Shown: positions 21,889 to 33,310 of the stretch, in pieces
How the letters are laid out: each line of letters starts with the position of its first letter
Position numbering within the stretch: the stretch's first letter is position 1
Assembly: GCA_036250195.1 (NCBI GenBank)
Contig: JAVHZZ010000006.1
Location: 74,507,869 to 74,571,868 of the forward strand
Source of the DNA: Mixophyes australis
Taxonomy: Eukaryota > Chordata > Amphibia > Anura > Limnodynastidae
Direction of reading: 5' to 3'
DNA length: 64,000 bases
Program-made: the position numbers and the translations under genes
Notes under the pieces: model-generated
Databases searched by the model: none
Seen by the model: only the letters and a program-made list of their open reading frames with translations
Told to the model about the DNA's origin: nothing

Positions 21889-23012
21889 CTACGTGTTATA
21901 CTGTTTGTTACTGTGAATATTTGTGCATTCATGTCTTTACTGACCAGAAAGAAAATGGTTATAACAGCATGACTTCAGGAATGAGCAGGTTACTTTAGTG
22001 TTACTTTACACACAGCTCCCCCATGTAGAGATCTTCATCATACTCTCCTTCTCCAATCCTTACACATGTAGTATGTTACCCAGATGTGTATCTTTTCGCA
22101 TGTAGTAATGTTGTGCTCTTGTAGTCATATTGCTTGTCATAGCTGTCCATGACACCATTTGTGAGTATCTTAAGCTCCTCCTCTGTAAAGTGTGGACTGC
22201 GCAATTTGTCCTTTCCTGGAGACATCTTAGGCTCCTACTAATTGAAATGTAGCTCTCTAAGCAAGGAATCCCATTGTAATGCTTACACATACCAACTAGC
22301 AATCTGTAACGGTGACTTACGCAATTCCTTTCTTTAACCAGACTTTATACCACCTAAGTATTAAACATCTATTGACCTCCACATCAAATAGCTTACCATT
22401 ATGAGTTAATCACTAAATAAATACCAATTTATCATTCACTTCACTATACTGCATTATCAATATAAACAAAACCATTCATTCATTATTTTTCTCAATTATC
22501 TAAACATACAAACAGACTGAAGGGTACAAAATATTTTACTTTAGAAAGATAACTTTGAGATCAAGTATACAGTACATAAAATGCTTACATACAATACAGA
22601 TAATACATTATAGTTTCAGTAGACAGGATTTTAATGTAGATTTTACTAAGCTACTTCAGAAGGGAGTTATAATCCAAATCTTATTTGTTATCCTATTATG
22701 TTGTTGTGTTAACTTGATATTTCAGTAATTCTCATTTGTGTATTTAATTTCAGGGATTTGTTTGTGTGAGAGAGAGACAGAGAGAGAGATGAAAGTATGA
22801 GCAAATAGGAAGATAAATGACAGATAAGTAAGAGAAGTAAATAGAGTACAGGCATGTAACCGCATGCCAGAGATAGGAAGTATCAAGGAGGAGGGGGAGG
22901 GAGTCAGTACATATGAGCATGTGTTTAGGCCTGAGTGTAGGCCTGAAAAAAGCATGCCTATGAGAGAGATGCGGGAGGAAGCCAGCCTTAGCAAAGCCTG
23001 TGTAAAAGAAGG

Positions 23013-23013
<1 letters not shown>
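21889..23013. other. No gene seen
   Basis: AT-rich DNA with a GA-rich patch near 22769-22790. It holds no supported feature. Confidence 0.4.

Positions 23014-23073
<60 letters not shown>
23014..23073. repeat. (AT)n microsatellite
   Basis: It has about 60 bp of pure AT repeat. A second short run lies at 23089-23106. Minus-strand open frames across it are artefacts. Confidence 0.97.
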
Positions 23074-23079
<6 letters not shown>

Positions 23080-23760
23080 GACTGCGGGGATATATATATA
23101 TGTATATAACATGTAACAGAAAAGGTAAATAGAGTTAACTAGATAATAAGATTATTAAAGTTAGTAGGAATAGATGTAAACATTATATCCATACATGCAA
23201 GCAAAGTATAATATAAAATGCAGGCAGGATTGTTATGACTCTGCCTATACTTTGTATGTGGCAGCAGTACCTCAAATCCACCAGAAGTGCTGCTGTTCTG
23301 CCCCTGAACTTTACACCATGCCTGTATGAGTTAATCTCCTTTTCTGATTAGAACTGCACCTGTCTCACAGCTTCTAATACCTGCCTCAATCTGTGCTCTG
23401 TGCAGTTCATCATTTTTACCTGGCTGTGGTTTGTCTCCTGTTTATCCCTGTTCCAGTTTTGCTTTGCTGCTGTCTGATCTCCTGTTGTGACCCTCTGCCT
23501 GATTCCCGGACCCTGCTTGTTTACATGTTGCCCTGACCTCTGCTTGATTACTGGGCTATGCTTATTTGCTTGTGACCCTGACCTCTGCTTGGCTATTGGA
23601 TTCTGTATGAACTCTTGTTGCCCTGACCTCTGCTTGGTCACTGGACACAGCTAGTCTGTCTGCTTCCCTGGACTGCCTCGTGCCTCTGGCAATCTGGAAT
23701 GCTGACCCCTGCCTCCTTGGTCTGGAGCCTCGTGTCTCCTGGAAATTGGGTAACTCATTA

Positions 23761-24050
23761 TACTTGTCCCTGCATTTAAACTGTTTTTGTCATTGCTTGG
23801 ACCCTGTTGCTTCTGTGGACTATTCTTGCCATTCATCACATCTGTTTATATTCAATATACTTGTCCCTGCATTTAAACTGTATTTGTCATTGCTTGGACC
23901 CTGTTGCTTCTGTGGACTATTCTTGACATTCATCACATCTGTTTATATTCAATATACTTGTTCCTGCATTTAAACTGTATTTGTCATTGTTTGGAACCTG
24001 TTGCTTCTGTGGACTATTCCTGCCATTCATCACACCTGTTCATAATTGTG
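23761..24050 (+). repeat. 97-bp tandem repeat (about 3 units)
   Basis: TACTTGT landmarks lie at 23761, 23858 and 23955, exactly 97 bp apart. The array is inside the older split LTR. Confidence 0.92.
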
Positions 24051-24158
24051 TATTGGAGTACACCTGTTTATTCTGCTACCTGAAATCTGCATAATCAACA
24101 AACGCAATCATTCTTCACATATTTTGCCTAATTAAAGACACTTGGTTTTTCTACTGCT

Positions 24159-25417
24159 TGTCACTCACCGGAGTGTGAGTGCCTCCACTCTGGTATGTGG
24201 TTCTCCATCTTTCCCGCTCACACCTGTGTGGAACCGCGGCCGTCCGCCATCCTGTCGCACTGGGCATGCGCAGGTCCCTTTAACAACTACACCTGACCAC
24301 TAATGTGATTGATGGATCAATCACCCCTCCCTACTTAAGACACCTGCAGCCTTAGGTAGTTGCCTGATCTTGAAGTCTCACTCCCAGTGAACTTCTATAG
24401 GTGTGTGCAGTTTCCAAACTGTTTTTAGCTCTACTCCTGTGTGCAGTTTCCAAACTGCTTCCAGCTCTACTCCTGTGTGCAGTTTCCAAACTGCTTCCAG
24501 CTCTACTCCTGTGTGCAGTTTCCAAACTGCTTCCAGCTCTACTCGTGTGTACAGTTTCCAAACTGCTTCCAGCTCTACTCGTGCTTCAGCTTCCACGCTG
24601 CTCCCTGCTCAACTCAGCGGCGGTTCCCATACCGCTACAACGCTTCACTTCTCAGCTGATTCCGGATCTACACAACTGGGTATGCTCTACTGACTATTGA
24701 CTATTGCCTATTGCTCGCATACCAGTTGTATCCATTGTTGTTTGCTGCACATGGTACAAGTACCCATATAGACTGTGTTACTGCATTGCTTCATTTAGGA
24801 CAAGCTTTCACTCAAGCTACGATATCTCCTCACGCTACTACTTAGCGTTATTGTGCATGTCTGCTGTGACCAGCTTCTCCTCCCTGCAAGGCATCTACTC
24901 CATACAGACTATTCATTGTGCCTTCCATCTCTGCCTCACAAGACATTGCTCTACTCGCGCTGTTTCCATACAGCCACAGTTTGCCTTTCAACTTCACTCT
25001 CCTGCACCTGGACAAGTCCTCATTCCTCCTCACCATAGCAGTGGTACAACTTGCTGAACGCAGACCACCGACTACCCTGCTTCCTACCTGCACCAGTACT
25101 ATTCTTCCCATCACTGCAGTGGTACAACTTGCTGTACGCAGACCACTGACTCCTCCTCTACCTACCATCACCTATCCACGTCCACTCCTCGTGTCTACAT
25201 TATCTTCAGCCTCCAGTTTACTGCTCCAAGTCGCTGACTTTCCTCTAACCATAGCTGCAAGTCGCTGACTTCCTCAGACTCTCTACTCTCTACTCTCCTG
25301 CTGTTGTGTCGCTCCAATCATTCACCTGCCTGCTTTGAGGTGCGTGCCATAACCCCGCCTCTCTAGTGGAGTTCCATCTGGTGAAACTCGAGTAAGCAAC
25401 TCCTAGTGCCCGTGACA
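24159..25417 (+). repeat. 5' LTR of element 2
   Basis: The LTR is 1259 bp, TGTCAC...GTGACA. A TATA-like CTACTTAAGA (24331-24340) is followed 31 bp later by GCCTGATCTT (24362-24371). Five 36-bp units (about 24403-24582) follow, then two hairpin motifs at 25039-25070 and 25117-25148. The layout matches element 1. Confidence 0.92.
24403..24582 (+). repeat. 36-bp hairpin array in element 2 LTR (5 units)
   Basis: The middle units contain GCAGTTT-CC-AAACTGC (for example 24443-24458), a perfect 7-bp-stem inverted repeat. The first and last units are slightly degenerate. A matching array lies at 29717-29896. Open frames on both strands here are artefacts of the repeat. Confidence 0.93.
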
Positions 25418-25419
25418 GT

Positions 25420-25429
25420 AAGATCAGGC
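25420..25429 (+). promoter_or_regulatory. Self-priming primer-binding site, element 2
   Basis: AAGATCAGGC directly after the LTR is the exact complement of GCCTGATCTT at the predicted RNA start (24362-24371). Spacing to the LTR and to the gag ATG matches element 1. Confidence 0.75.
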
Positions 25430-25430
25430 C

Positions 25431-26360
25431 ATGACAGACCCAGGATTGGAACCAACAGCTAAGGAGATGCTGCAGCATCTGATCACTCGGGTAGAACAAC
25501 AGGATGTTCGGCAGCAACATCTGTTCCAGTGTTTCCAGACTCTGGCCACCCGAGGAGTTCCTCTACAAACTGTTTCAGCGACTGTTGAACCTCAAGCGCC
25601 TTCTCTTTCCCCAGTGCCATCCCAGGTGTCTACTGCTTCCACGCTACACCTGCCTACTCCCTCAAAATATGATGGCGATCCCAAGACGTGTAGAGGTTTT
25701 TTGAATCAGTGCTCTCTCCATTTCGAGCTTCAACCTCACCATTTTGCCACTCACCGTGCCAAGATTGCCTACCTCATTTCTCTGTTTTCCGGACAGGCTC
25801 TTGCGTGGGCCTCCCCTCTGTGGGAGAGAAATGACCCCCTATTGGAGGATAGTGCACTCTTCATTTCCACGTTCCGCAAAATTTTCGATGAACCTGGCCG
25901 CGTTGTCTCTGCGGCTTCCAGCATTCTCCGACTACGCCAAGGATCACACTCTGTGGCCCAGTACGTCATTCAGTTTTGGATACTCGCCTCTGAACTACAG
26001 TGGAACACCGAGGCCCTGATAGCTGCCTTCTGGCAGGGTCTGATGGATAAGATCAAAGACGCACTGACCACACAAGAGTTACCCTCCTCTTTGGACGATC
26101 TAATTTTCCTATGTCATAGGGTAGACATGAGATTCCGTGAGAGGGAGTCTGAAAGAACAAGCACCTCTAAGGGGTTCACTCGCCCATCACCTCAAGTTCG
26201 TCATCTTCCCCCTCCAGTGGAACCCATGGAGGTAGGACGTTCTAACTTAACATCTAGAGAGAGGGATCGACGAATACAAAATAGACTCTGCATCTATTGT
26301 GCTGACCCTACTCACAGCCTGAACTCATGTCCTAAGAAGTCGGGAAATGCCAGGCCCTAA
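25431..26360 (+). CDS. gag: Gag polyprotein, element 2 (intact)
   Basis: This 309-residue particle protein, close to element 1 Gag, has the same domain order: N-terminal helical part, retrotransposon-gag block (DGDPKTCRGFLNQC near residue 82) and a C-terminal CCHC knuckle (CIYC, then H and C). It is open from ATG to TAA despite the broken pol. It could in principle still be translated if the LTR is active. The stop lies inside stem 1 of the frameshift pseudoknot. Confidence 0.92.
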   Translation: MTDPGLEPTAKEMLQHLITRVEQQDVRQQHLFQCFQTLATRGVPLQTVSATVEPQAPSLSPVPSQVSTASTLHLPTPSKYDGDPKTCRGFLNQCSLHFELQPHHFATHRAKIAYLISLFSGQALAWASPLWERNDPLLEDSALFISTFRKIFDEPGRVVSAASSILRLRQGSHSVAQYVIQFWILASELQWNTEALIAAFWQGLMDKIKDALTTQELPSSLDDLIFLCHRVDMRFRERESERTSTSKGFTRPSPQVRHLPPPVEPMEVGRSNLTSRERDRRIQNRLCIYCADPTHSLNSCPKKSGNARP

Positions 26361-26403
26361 CCAGTTCTGGAGAGGTAAGGTTAGGGTCCCTGGACTCCTC
26401 TCC
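26342..26403 (+). promoter_or_regulatory. -1 frameshift signal, element 2
   Basis: GGGAAAT (26342-26348) is in gag frame (tcG GGA AAT). Stem 1 is CCCTAAC (26355-26361) with GTTAGGG (26380-26386). Stem 2 is GGAGAGG (26369-26375) with CCTCTCC (26397-26403). Element 1 has a G-U pair at the outer stem 2 position where this copy has G-C. Confidence 0.8.
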
Positions 26404-29400
26404 ATCTTCTATGGATTCCAAAGTGTGTGCATTTGATGTTTCCATCTTCTCAGCCACCAAATCTTTTATCTCTCAAGCACTTCTGGATTCCGGCGCTGCC
26501 GGCAACTTTATCTCCAGTGCTCTTGTTAACCAGTGGTCCCTACCAGTGGCCCCGTTAAAAACCGCCATAGCGGTCACCGCTATAGACGGCTCTCGCATCA
26601 TTAATGGACTTATCACCCACTGTACGACTCCTTTGACCCTTCAAATTGGAGCCTTACACCGAGAGAAAATCTCTTTGCTGGTCCTTCCTGCTACTACTAG
26701 TCCCATCGTTCTTGGCCTTCCATGGCTTCAGCTTCATTCACCACAAGTTGATTGGAGTACTCCCCAAGTCACATCCTGGGGCCCGGATTGTCATCATAGA
26801 TGCCTAACCCGAGTGGTACCACTCAAAATCAACAGATCATCTGGTCCTCCGGGTCTTCCTCCACAGTATGCCCCGTTCGCTGACGTGTTCGATAAGGCGC
26901 AATCTGAACGCCTGCCACCTCATCGGGCATAGGATTGTCCCATAGATTTACTACCTGGCAAAAACCCTCCTAGGGGCCGGGTATACCCTCTCTCGCTACC
27001 AGAGACACAGGCTATGTCAGAGTATATCAAGGACAACCTTCATCGCGGATTCATTCGACCTTCCAGCTCTCCCGCTGGAGCGGGCTTCTTTTTCGTGAAA
27101 AAGAAAGATGGGACCTTAAGACCCTGCATTGATTATCGGGGGCTCAATGCCATAACCGTAAAAAATCGGTACCCGATTCCTCTTATCACCGAACTCTTTG
27201 ATCGTATAAAAGGTGCTCGGATTTTTACCAAACTTGATCTCCGTGGCGCTTACAACCTAATCCGGATCAAGTCAGGCGACGAATGGAAGACAGCATTCAA
27301 CACCAGGGATGGGCATTACGAATACCTAGTTATGCCCTTTGGACTGTGTAATGCCCCAGCTGTCTTCCAAGGATTCGTGAACGAGATCTTCCGGGACCTA
27401 TTATACATGTGCATTGTAGTCTATCTGGACGACATTTTAATCTTCTCTCAAGATCTTGTCTCCCACCATCAACATGTGGCAGAAGTTCTCTCCAGACTGC
27501 GGAAGAACCTCCTATTCTGCAAATTAGAAAAATGCTCCTTCGAATTATCCCAAATTCCATTCTTGGGATACATTGTGTCCGGAGTAGGCCTGGAGATGGA
27601 CCCAGACAAAGTTAATGCCGTTCTACTTTGGCCTCAGCCAACTACCCTTAGGGCTATACAACGCTTCCTGGGGTTTGCGAATTATTACAGACGTTTTATC
27701 CTGAACTTCTCATCTATTGCTTCTCCTATTGTGGCCCTGACCAAGAAGGGCGCCAATACTTAACACTGGTCCTCCGAGGCCCTTCACGCTTTCCAAAGCC
27801 TTAAAGAAGCATTTTCTAACGCCCCTGTTCTTCGGCAGCCTGACGTAAACCTTCCCTTCTTTCTCGAGGTGGACGCCTCCAATGTCGGACTAGGAGCTAT
27901 TCTCTTCCAAAGATCTGAGCAACAGAAGTTCCATCCTTGTGCCTTCTACTCCCGGGGTCTTCTACCCGCGGAAAAGAACTACACCATCGGTGACAAAGAA
28001 CTGTTGGCAATAAAAGTCGCATTGGAGGAGTGGAGATATCTACTGGAGGGGGCTCATTATCCTGTAACCATCTTCACCGGCCACAAAAATCTCCTCTATT
28101 TACAAACAGCCCAATGTCTAAACCCTCGACATGCGAGGTGGTCACTTTTCTTTTCTCGCTTCGAACTCATTATAACGTTCAAACCTGCTGCAAAGAACAG
28201 GAAAGCAGATGCCTTATCCCAGGCATTTGCCCCTCCTTCTGACATCCTGGATTCTTCCGATCATCCTATACTGGATCCCAAATGTGTGACTTTGGCCACT
28301 TCGTCCACCAATGTGCTACCGTTTGGGAGAACTCTTGTTCCGCCATCTCTACGCAAGAGAATATTGTCATGGTACCATTCTTCACGCTTCTCTGGACATT
28401 CTGGGGAACGAAAGACTTTTGAGATCCTTTCCCGGAGTTATTGGTGGCCTTCTATCAGAAAGGATGTCAGAGAATTTGTGGCCGCTTGTGAGATCTGCTC
28501 TCAATTTAAGTCTTCCCGCAGAACACCAGCGGGATTGCTCCAACCACTACCTATCCCTACCAAACCTTGGACCCACATAAGTATGGACTTTGTCACCGAA
28601 CTTCCTCTTAGCAAGAGATGTAATACCATCTGGGTAGTGGTGGATAGATTCTCCAAGATGGTTCTCTTCGTCCCTCTCACCGGATTACCATCTTCTTCTA
28701 CCTTGGCTGACCATTTTATTAAAGAGATTTTTCGAATTCACGGCTGTCCGTCCGAGATTGTGTCCGATAGAGAAGTGCAGTTCGTCTCCAGATTCTGGCG
28801 AGCCCTTTGTAAGAACTTGGGTATCCGACTGTCTCTATCATCGTCTTACCATCCCCAATCAAACGGACAGACCGAAAGGGTCAATCAAGATCTTGAGACC
28901 TTCATAAGAATCTTTTCCTCAGCCAATCAAGATAATTGGGTAGATTTACTCCCGTGGGCTGAGTTTGCCCACAATAACATGTACCATGAGTCTTCAACAA
29001 AAACTCCTTTTTTCGTGGTTTACGGTCACCATCCGTCTCTCCCACAGTTTCCTGCCCTCCCTCCCACCCAAGTCCCTGCGGTGGAGAGACTTTGTCAAAA
29101 CTTTAAAACCATCTGGACTCAAGTGAGATCATCCCTGAGGAAAGTATCAGCCAGATACAAATTCTTCGCAGATAAAAAGAGGCGAGCCATTCCATCACTC
29201 AAGCTTGGAGACCGTGTATGGCTTTCTACAAAAAACATCCGCTTGAAGGTTCCGTCCATGAAGTTTGCGCCACGCTTCATCGGACCATACAAGATCACTC
29301 AAGTCATAAATCCAGTATGCTTCAAGCTACTATTACCAAAGAACCTCCGGATCTCCAATGCCTTCCATGTCTCTCTGCTCAAACCTCTTGTTATCAATCG

Positions 29401-29482
29401 TTTTTCTGCTCCTCCTTCTGTACCTAAACCAGTACAGATTCATCAAGAAGAGGAGTTCGAGATCTCTCAGATCCTGGATGCT
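26348..29482 (+). pseudogene. pol: Pol polyprotein, element 2 (two stops, 3' deletion)
   Basis: Homologous to element 1 Pol and in one frame throughout. Protease has DSGA. RT has a YLDD motif near 27423. RNase H and integrase follow, with the GPY motif near 29280. TAG at 26930-26932 falls after protease and TAA at 27761-27763 between RT and RNase H. Element 1 has sense codons at both. The RNase H TDH motif reads TGH (glycine codon 28079-28081), losing a catalytic aspartate. At about 29482 coding sequence jumps into the LTR, removing the chromodomain and PPT. The remaining frame to 29617 is LTR read-through. Confidence 0.92.
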
Positions 29483-30726
29483 CGGAGTGTGAGTGCCTCC
29501 ACTCTGGTAAGTGGTTCTCCATCTTTCCCGCTCACACCTGTGTGGAACCGCGGCCGTCCGCCATCCTGTCGCACTGGGCATGCGCAGGTCCCTTTAACAA
29601 CTACACCTGACCACTAATGTGATTGATGGATCAATCACCCCTCCCTACTTAAGGCACCTGCAGCCTTAGGTAGTTGCCTGATCTTGAAGTCTCACTCCCA
29701 GTGAACTTCTATAGGTGTGTGCAGTTTCCAAACTGCTTCCAGCTCTACTCCTGTGTGCAGTTTCCAAACTGCTTCCAGCTCTACTCCTGTGTGCAGTTTC
29801 CAAACTGCTTCCAGCTCTACTCCTGTGTGCAGTTTCCAAACTGCTTCCAGCTCTACTCGTGTGTACAGTTTCCAAACTGCTTCCAGCTCTACTCGTGCTT
29901 CAGCTTCCACGCTGCTCCCTGCTCAACTCAGCGGCGGTTCCCATACCGCTACAACGCTTCACTTCTCAGCTGATTCCGGATCTACACAACTGGGTATGCT
30001 CTACTGACTATTGACTATTGCCTATTGCTCGCATACCAGTTGTATCCATTGTTGTTTGCTGCACAGGGTACAAGTACCCATATAGACTGTGTTACTGCAT
30101 TGCTTCATTTAGGACAAGCTTTCACTCAAGCTACGATATCTCCTCACTCTACTACTTAGCGTTATTGTGCATATCTGCTGTGACCAGCTTCTCCTCCCTG
30201 CAAGGCGTCTCCTCCATACAGACTATTCATTGTGCCTTCCATCTCTGCCTCACAAGACATTGCTCTACTCGCGCTGTTTCCATACAGCCACAGTTTGCCT
30301 TTCAACTTCACTCTCCTGCACCTGGACAAGTCCTTATTCCTCCTCACCATAGCAGTGGTACAACTTGCTGAACGCAGACCACCGACTACCCTGCTTCCTA
30401 CCTGCACCAGTACTATTCTTCCCATCACTGCAGTGGTACAACTTGCTGTACGCAGACCACTGACTCCTCCTCTACCTACCATCACCTATCCATGTCCACT
30501 CCTCGTGTCTACATTATCTTCAGCCTCCAGTTTACTGCTCCAAGTCGCTGACTTACCTCTAACCATAGCTGCAAGTCACTTACTTCCTCAGACTATCTCT
30601 ACTCTCCTGCTGTTGTGTCGCTCCAATCATTCACCTGCCTGCTTTGAGGTGCGTGCCATAACCCCGCCTCTCTAGCAGAGTTCCATCTGGTAAAACTCGG
30701 GTAAGCAACTCCTAGTGCCCGTGACA
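29483..30726 (+). repeat. 3' LTR of element 2 (left edge deleted)
   Basis: It joins pol at CGGAGTG and lacks about 10 bp (TGTCACTCAC) present at the start of the 5' LTR. Otherwise it is full length, ending GTGACA at 30726. The TATA-like box, self-primer 10-mer, 36-bp array (29717-29896) and two hairpins (30353-30384, 30431-30462) are retained. Confidence 0.92.
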
Positions 30727-30770
30727 CTGCTATTGCCGTGTCCTAAATTCACTAGGAATCATAACAGGAT

Positions 30771-31848
30771 ACATATAAGATAAATAGATGATAGGGTTAT
30801 ACAGACAGAAATTGTAGGACTATAGAGAAGTTGCAGGGAGAAAGATACTTTATATTGCAGTGTGATGTCCAATGAATGTTCTAAGCTTTCAGGTGTATGC
30901 ATATGTATGGACAAAGAACCTTATTTTAGCCTGAATAGAGCTTATAAACCTTAACCCAGAATGCAGTGCTTCAGGTGGGGGGCGGTGATCTTCACCACAC
31001 CCCCACAACTGGACACCGTCTGGAACAATGAGTCACAACTCTGTGCTGAGCTCTGTACTTCCTGCCAGGCACATGCTTCTTTGTTTGATATTAGCTTCCT
31101 GACAAACACATGTTAGAGACAATTTCTTTGTTTGAAGTACTTCCTGCCAAATCACATATTATTCTGTGTTACTTTGATATTGGCAGGCCTTCAGCCTGTT
31201 CCTATCTTAATCTGCGCATGTGTCCAGAGCGTGCAGGCAACAGTGGAACGCTAGTTACAATTATGCGTGGCTCAAGCTCTGCCTTCCGCGATTACATCAT
31301 CGTATTATTACGATTACATCATCGTTCATCATCGTAGTATTATTATTATTATTATTCTTTTACGGCACAGACATATGAGGGATCATAATACAATCAAATT
31401 ACATATACTGACATGACACATGAAGGTAAATAGTTAATTACTAATATAGTTGGTGATTGGAAAGTGTGTATGGCTATCGCAAGGTAAAAGCACTATCAGC
31501 CACCAATATTAAAGCAACATTGATCAACATTTTTGTGCAGCTTCTGGTGGTGTGGGATGATTGGAATGATCAGAGGATAATGAAAGGTGGAGACATGAAG
31601 ATTAATTATTCATTGTAGTAATCCTAAAACAACTTCACTTTTGTGTTGTATGGACACTCTTGTGGCTATCAGCCAGCTCAAAGTAGCTTTGTGACCGGTA
31701 TATTTGTTTGGCATCATTCTCACAGCTGGACACAGAATCAGGACACTTGCTCACAGAAGTTGTTGTAGCAATTGCTAACACCTAGATGGGCAAAGAGATC
31801 AGCAAAGTAGGAACTGAGATAACAGAAATGGCAATTGAACTTACTAGG
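30771..31848. other. No gene seen; short ATT microsatellite
   Basis: It is unremarkable apart from (ATT)n at 31337-31356. Confidence 0.45.
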
Positions 31849-32160
31849 CCATAAGGGAAGTATAGCAAAAAAAAATAGTAACTTTAAACCTTAGCAAAAC
31901 CATGTTACAATGCAAGGGGTGCAACTGAGTTTATTATTTTGCACATAAGGAAAATACTGGCTGTTTTTTCATGTAGCACACAAATACTTGATAGCTTTAT
32001 TTTCACACTGACATTTAAAGTTGATCTAGGACATGCCCTACTCCAATTATAAACCTGTACCCACATTTTAAATTTACCTCCCCCTCCAATGCAACATGGT
32101 TTTGCCAAGGTGCAAACTTACTCCTTTTTTTTGCTTTGCTTTCCTTAATGAATCAGGCCC
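31849..32160. mobile_element. MITE with GGGCCTGA... termini, copy 2
   Basis: Homologous to 20986-21307 over almost its whole length, including the AACCATGTTACAATGCAAGG block and the right terminus AATGAATCAGGCCC. The left terminus has a small deletion. Confidence 0.8.
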
Positions 32161-33185
32161 ACACTATCCAACAGCTTAACTGAGGTAGTAGATATTCTAA
32201 ACAATAGTCATTGGTCTGTTGGCATTCCATTCATTGACGCTACTCTGTAATTTCCGACTGTCTTCACAATTTTCATAGTTTTATATATGTATTAGAGATG
32301 TACACAAGCACAATACTTACTGTTTAAGTAGCACCAGAGAGTTACTTAAATAATCAGTTCTGCACATATGTAGAGTAGATAAGTAACAGTAGTGTCTTAA
32401 TTAAGTAACACTCAATATGTGGTGAATGCTAAAAGATTTGGAAATTGAGAGAGTCTACTTGCAAAACCTCTGAAATCTAGTGTCCATATTGCCTGCCCTG
32501 TGACCTCAACCAACTGTTATATACCCAGCTAATCAGACAAAGATCCCATTACTTGTAATAATAGAGTGCTACCAAGCAACACCATGCATAATGTATGTTT
32601 TTCTTGCTTCTGGCCTGCAATTTTACATAATCCATACTGTTCCACTAAAATAAATAACATCTCTTAATCACTACACTAAAAAATGAGTGCGCTGTGGACA
32701 TGGAGATGCTAATGTTGGAAAATTCACAATAATTTATTTTTAAATTATTTACCAAGGAACATTTTCATACCTATAATGTATTAGTCAATTTCATTTCAAT
32801 AAGAAATGGTCAACAATACACTGCAGATTAAGAGTTATAAAACCATGCTGGCACAGTTGTCAAGACTATAAGATAGTTACAGAAAAAAATACAGACCTTT
32901 GAGGCAAAGAATTCTGTTTTAATCAAGCCTCTCCCTTTGCCTATGCTTAGACCTACCCATCCCTCATATGCGCCATGCAATTGCTCTTACGAATAAAACA
33001 TGAAATATGCCTATTTACAGTGGGTGGGGTGGTACTTTCTCTGCCTTCCCTTCCAGAATTGTGTATGTCAAATTAATGCAATAAATGGTTTGGATGCCTT
33101 CTTTTTGTTTTATGTGTGCCTGAAAAGCAAAGGAATTATTGTTTAGTGTTAAATATTAAAGGCTGAGGATGTCCTATACTTTTAA
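32161..33185. other. No gene seen
   Basis: AT-rich, with no motif I can support. Confidence 0.4.
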
Positions 33186-33186
33186 T

Positions 33187-33310
33187 GGTTGCACTTTGGT
33201 GGTGTGGTTCTTAAGGTGTGTCGGGTTGCACTTTGGTGGTGTGGTTCTAAAGAGGTGTCAGGTTTCACTTTTGCGGAGTGGTTCTAAAGGGGTGTCAGGT
33301 TGGACTTGAT
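33187..33310. repeat. Three imperfect 45-bp tandem repeats
   Basis: GGTTGCACTTTGGTGGTGTG, varied to GGTTTCACTTTTGCGGAGTG in the third copy, each followed by GTTCTAAAG-like sequence and a GGTGTC box. Confidence 0.85.

Larger units (their letters stand above)
24159..30726 (+). mobile_element. Defective Tf1/sushi-type chromovirus, element 2
   Basis: This 6.6-kb LTR element is flanked by a perfect 5-bp TSD CTGCT (24154-24158, 30727-30731). LTRs lie at 24159-25417 and about 29483-30726. Gag is intact and pol is broken. Coding sequence is closely related to element 1, but the LTRs are shorter and diverged. The LTR pair differs by roughly 20 substitutions by eye, so it is older than element 1. It lacks the chromodomain, PPT and first bases of the 3' LTR. 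Confidence 0.93.
23231..30766 (+). mobile_element. Older LTR split by element 2
   Basis: The outer ends TGTTATG (23231-23237) and CATAACA (30760-30766) are perfect inverted repeats, flanked by GGAT on both sides (23227-23230, 30767-30770). The two pieces, 23231-24158 and 30727-30766, rejoin across element 2 at its CTGCT duplication to give an LTR of about 960 bp. It resembles family A solo LTRs in its GTGACCCTGACCTCTG phrases. It must predate element 2. Confidence 0.72.

Noticed and set aside
22750..23112. Minus-strand open frame of 120 codons
   Set aside because: Half of it is the AT microsatellite; it shows no protein features.
24352..24700. Repetitive open frames on both strands (and at 29666-30014)
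   Set aside because: They arise from the 36-bp palindromic array being open in several frames.
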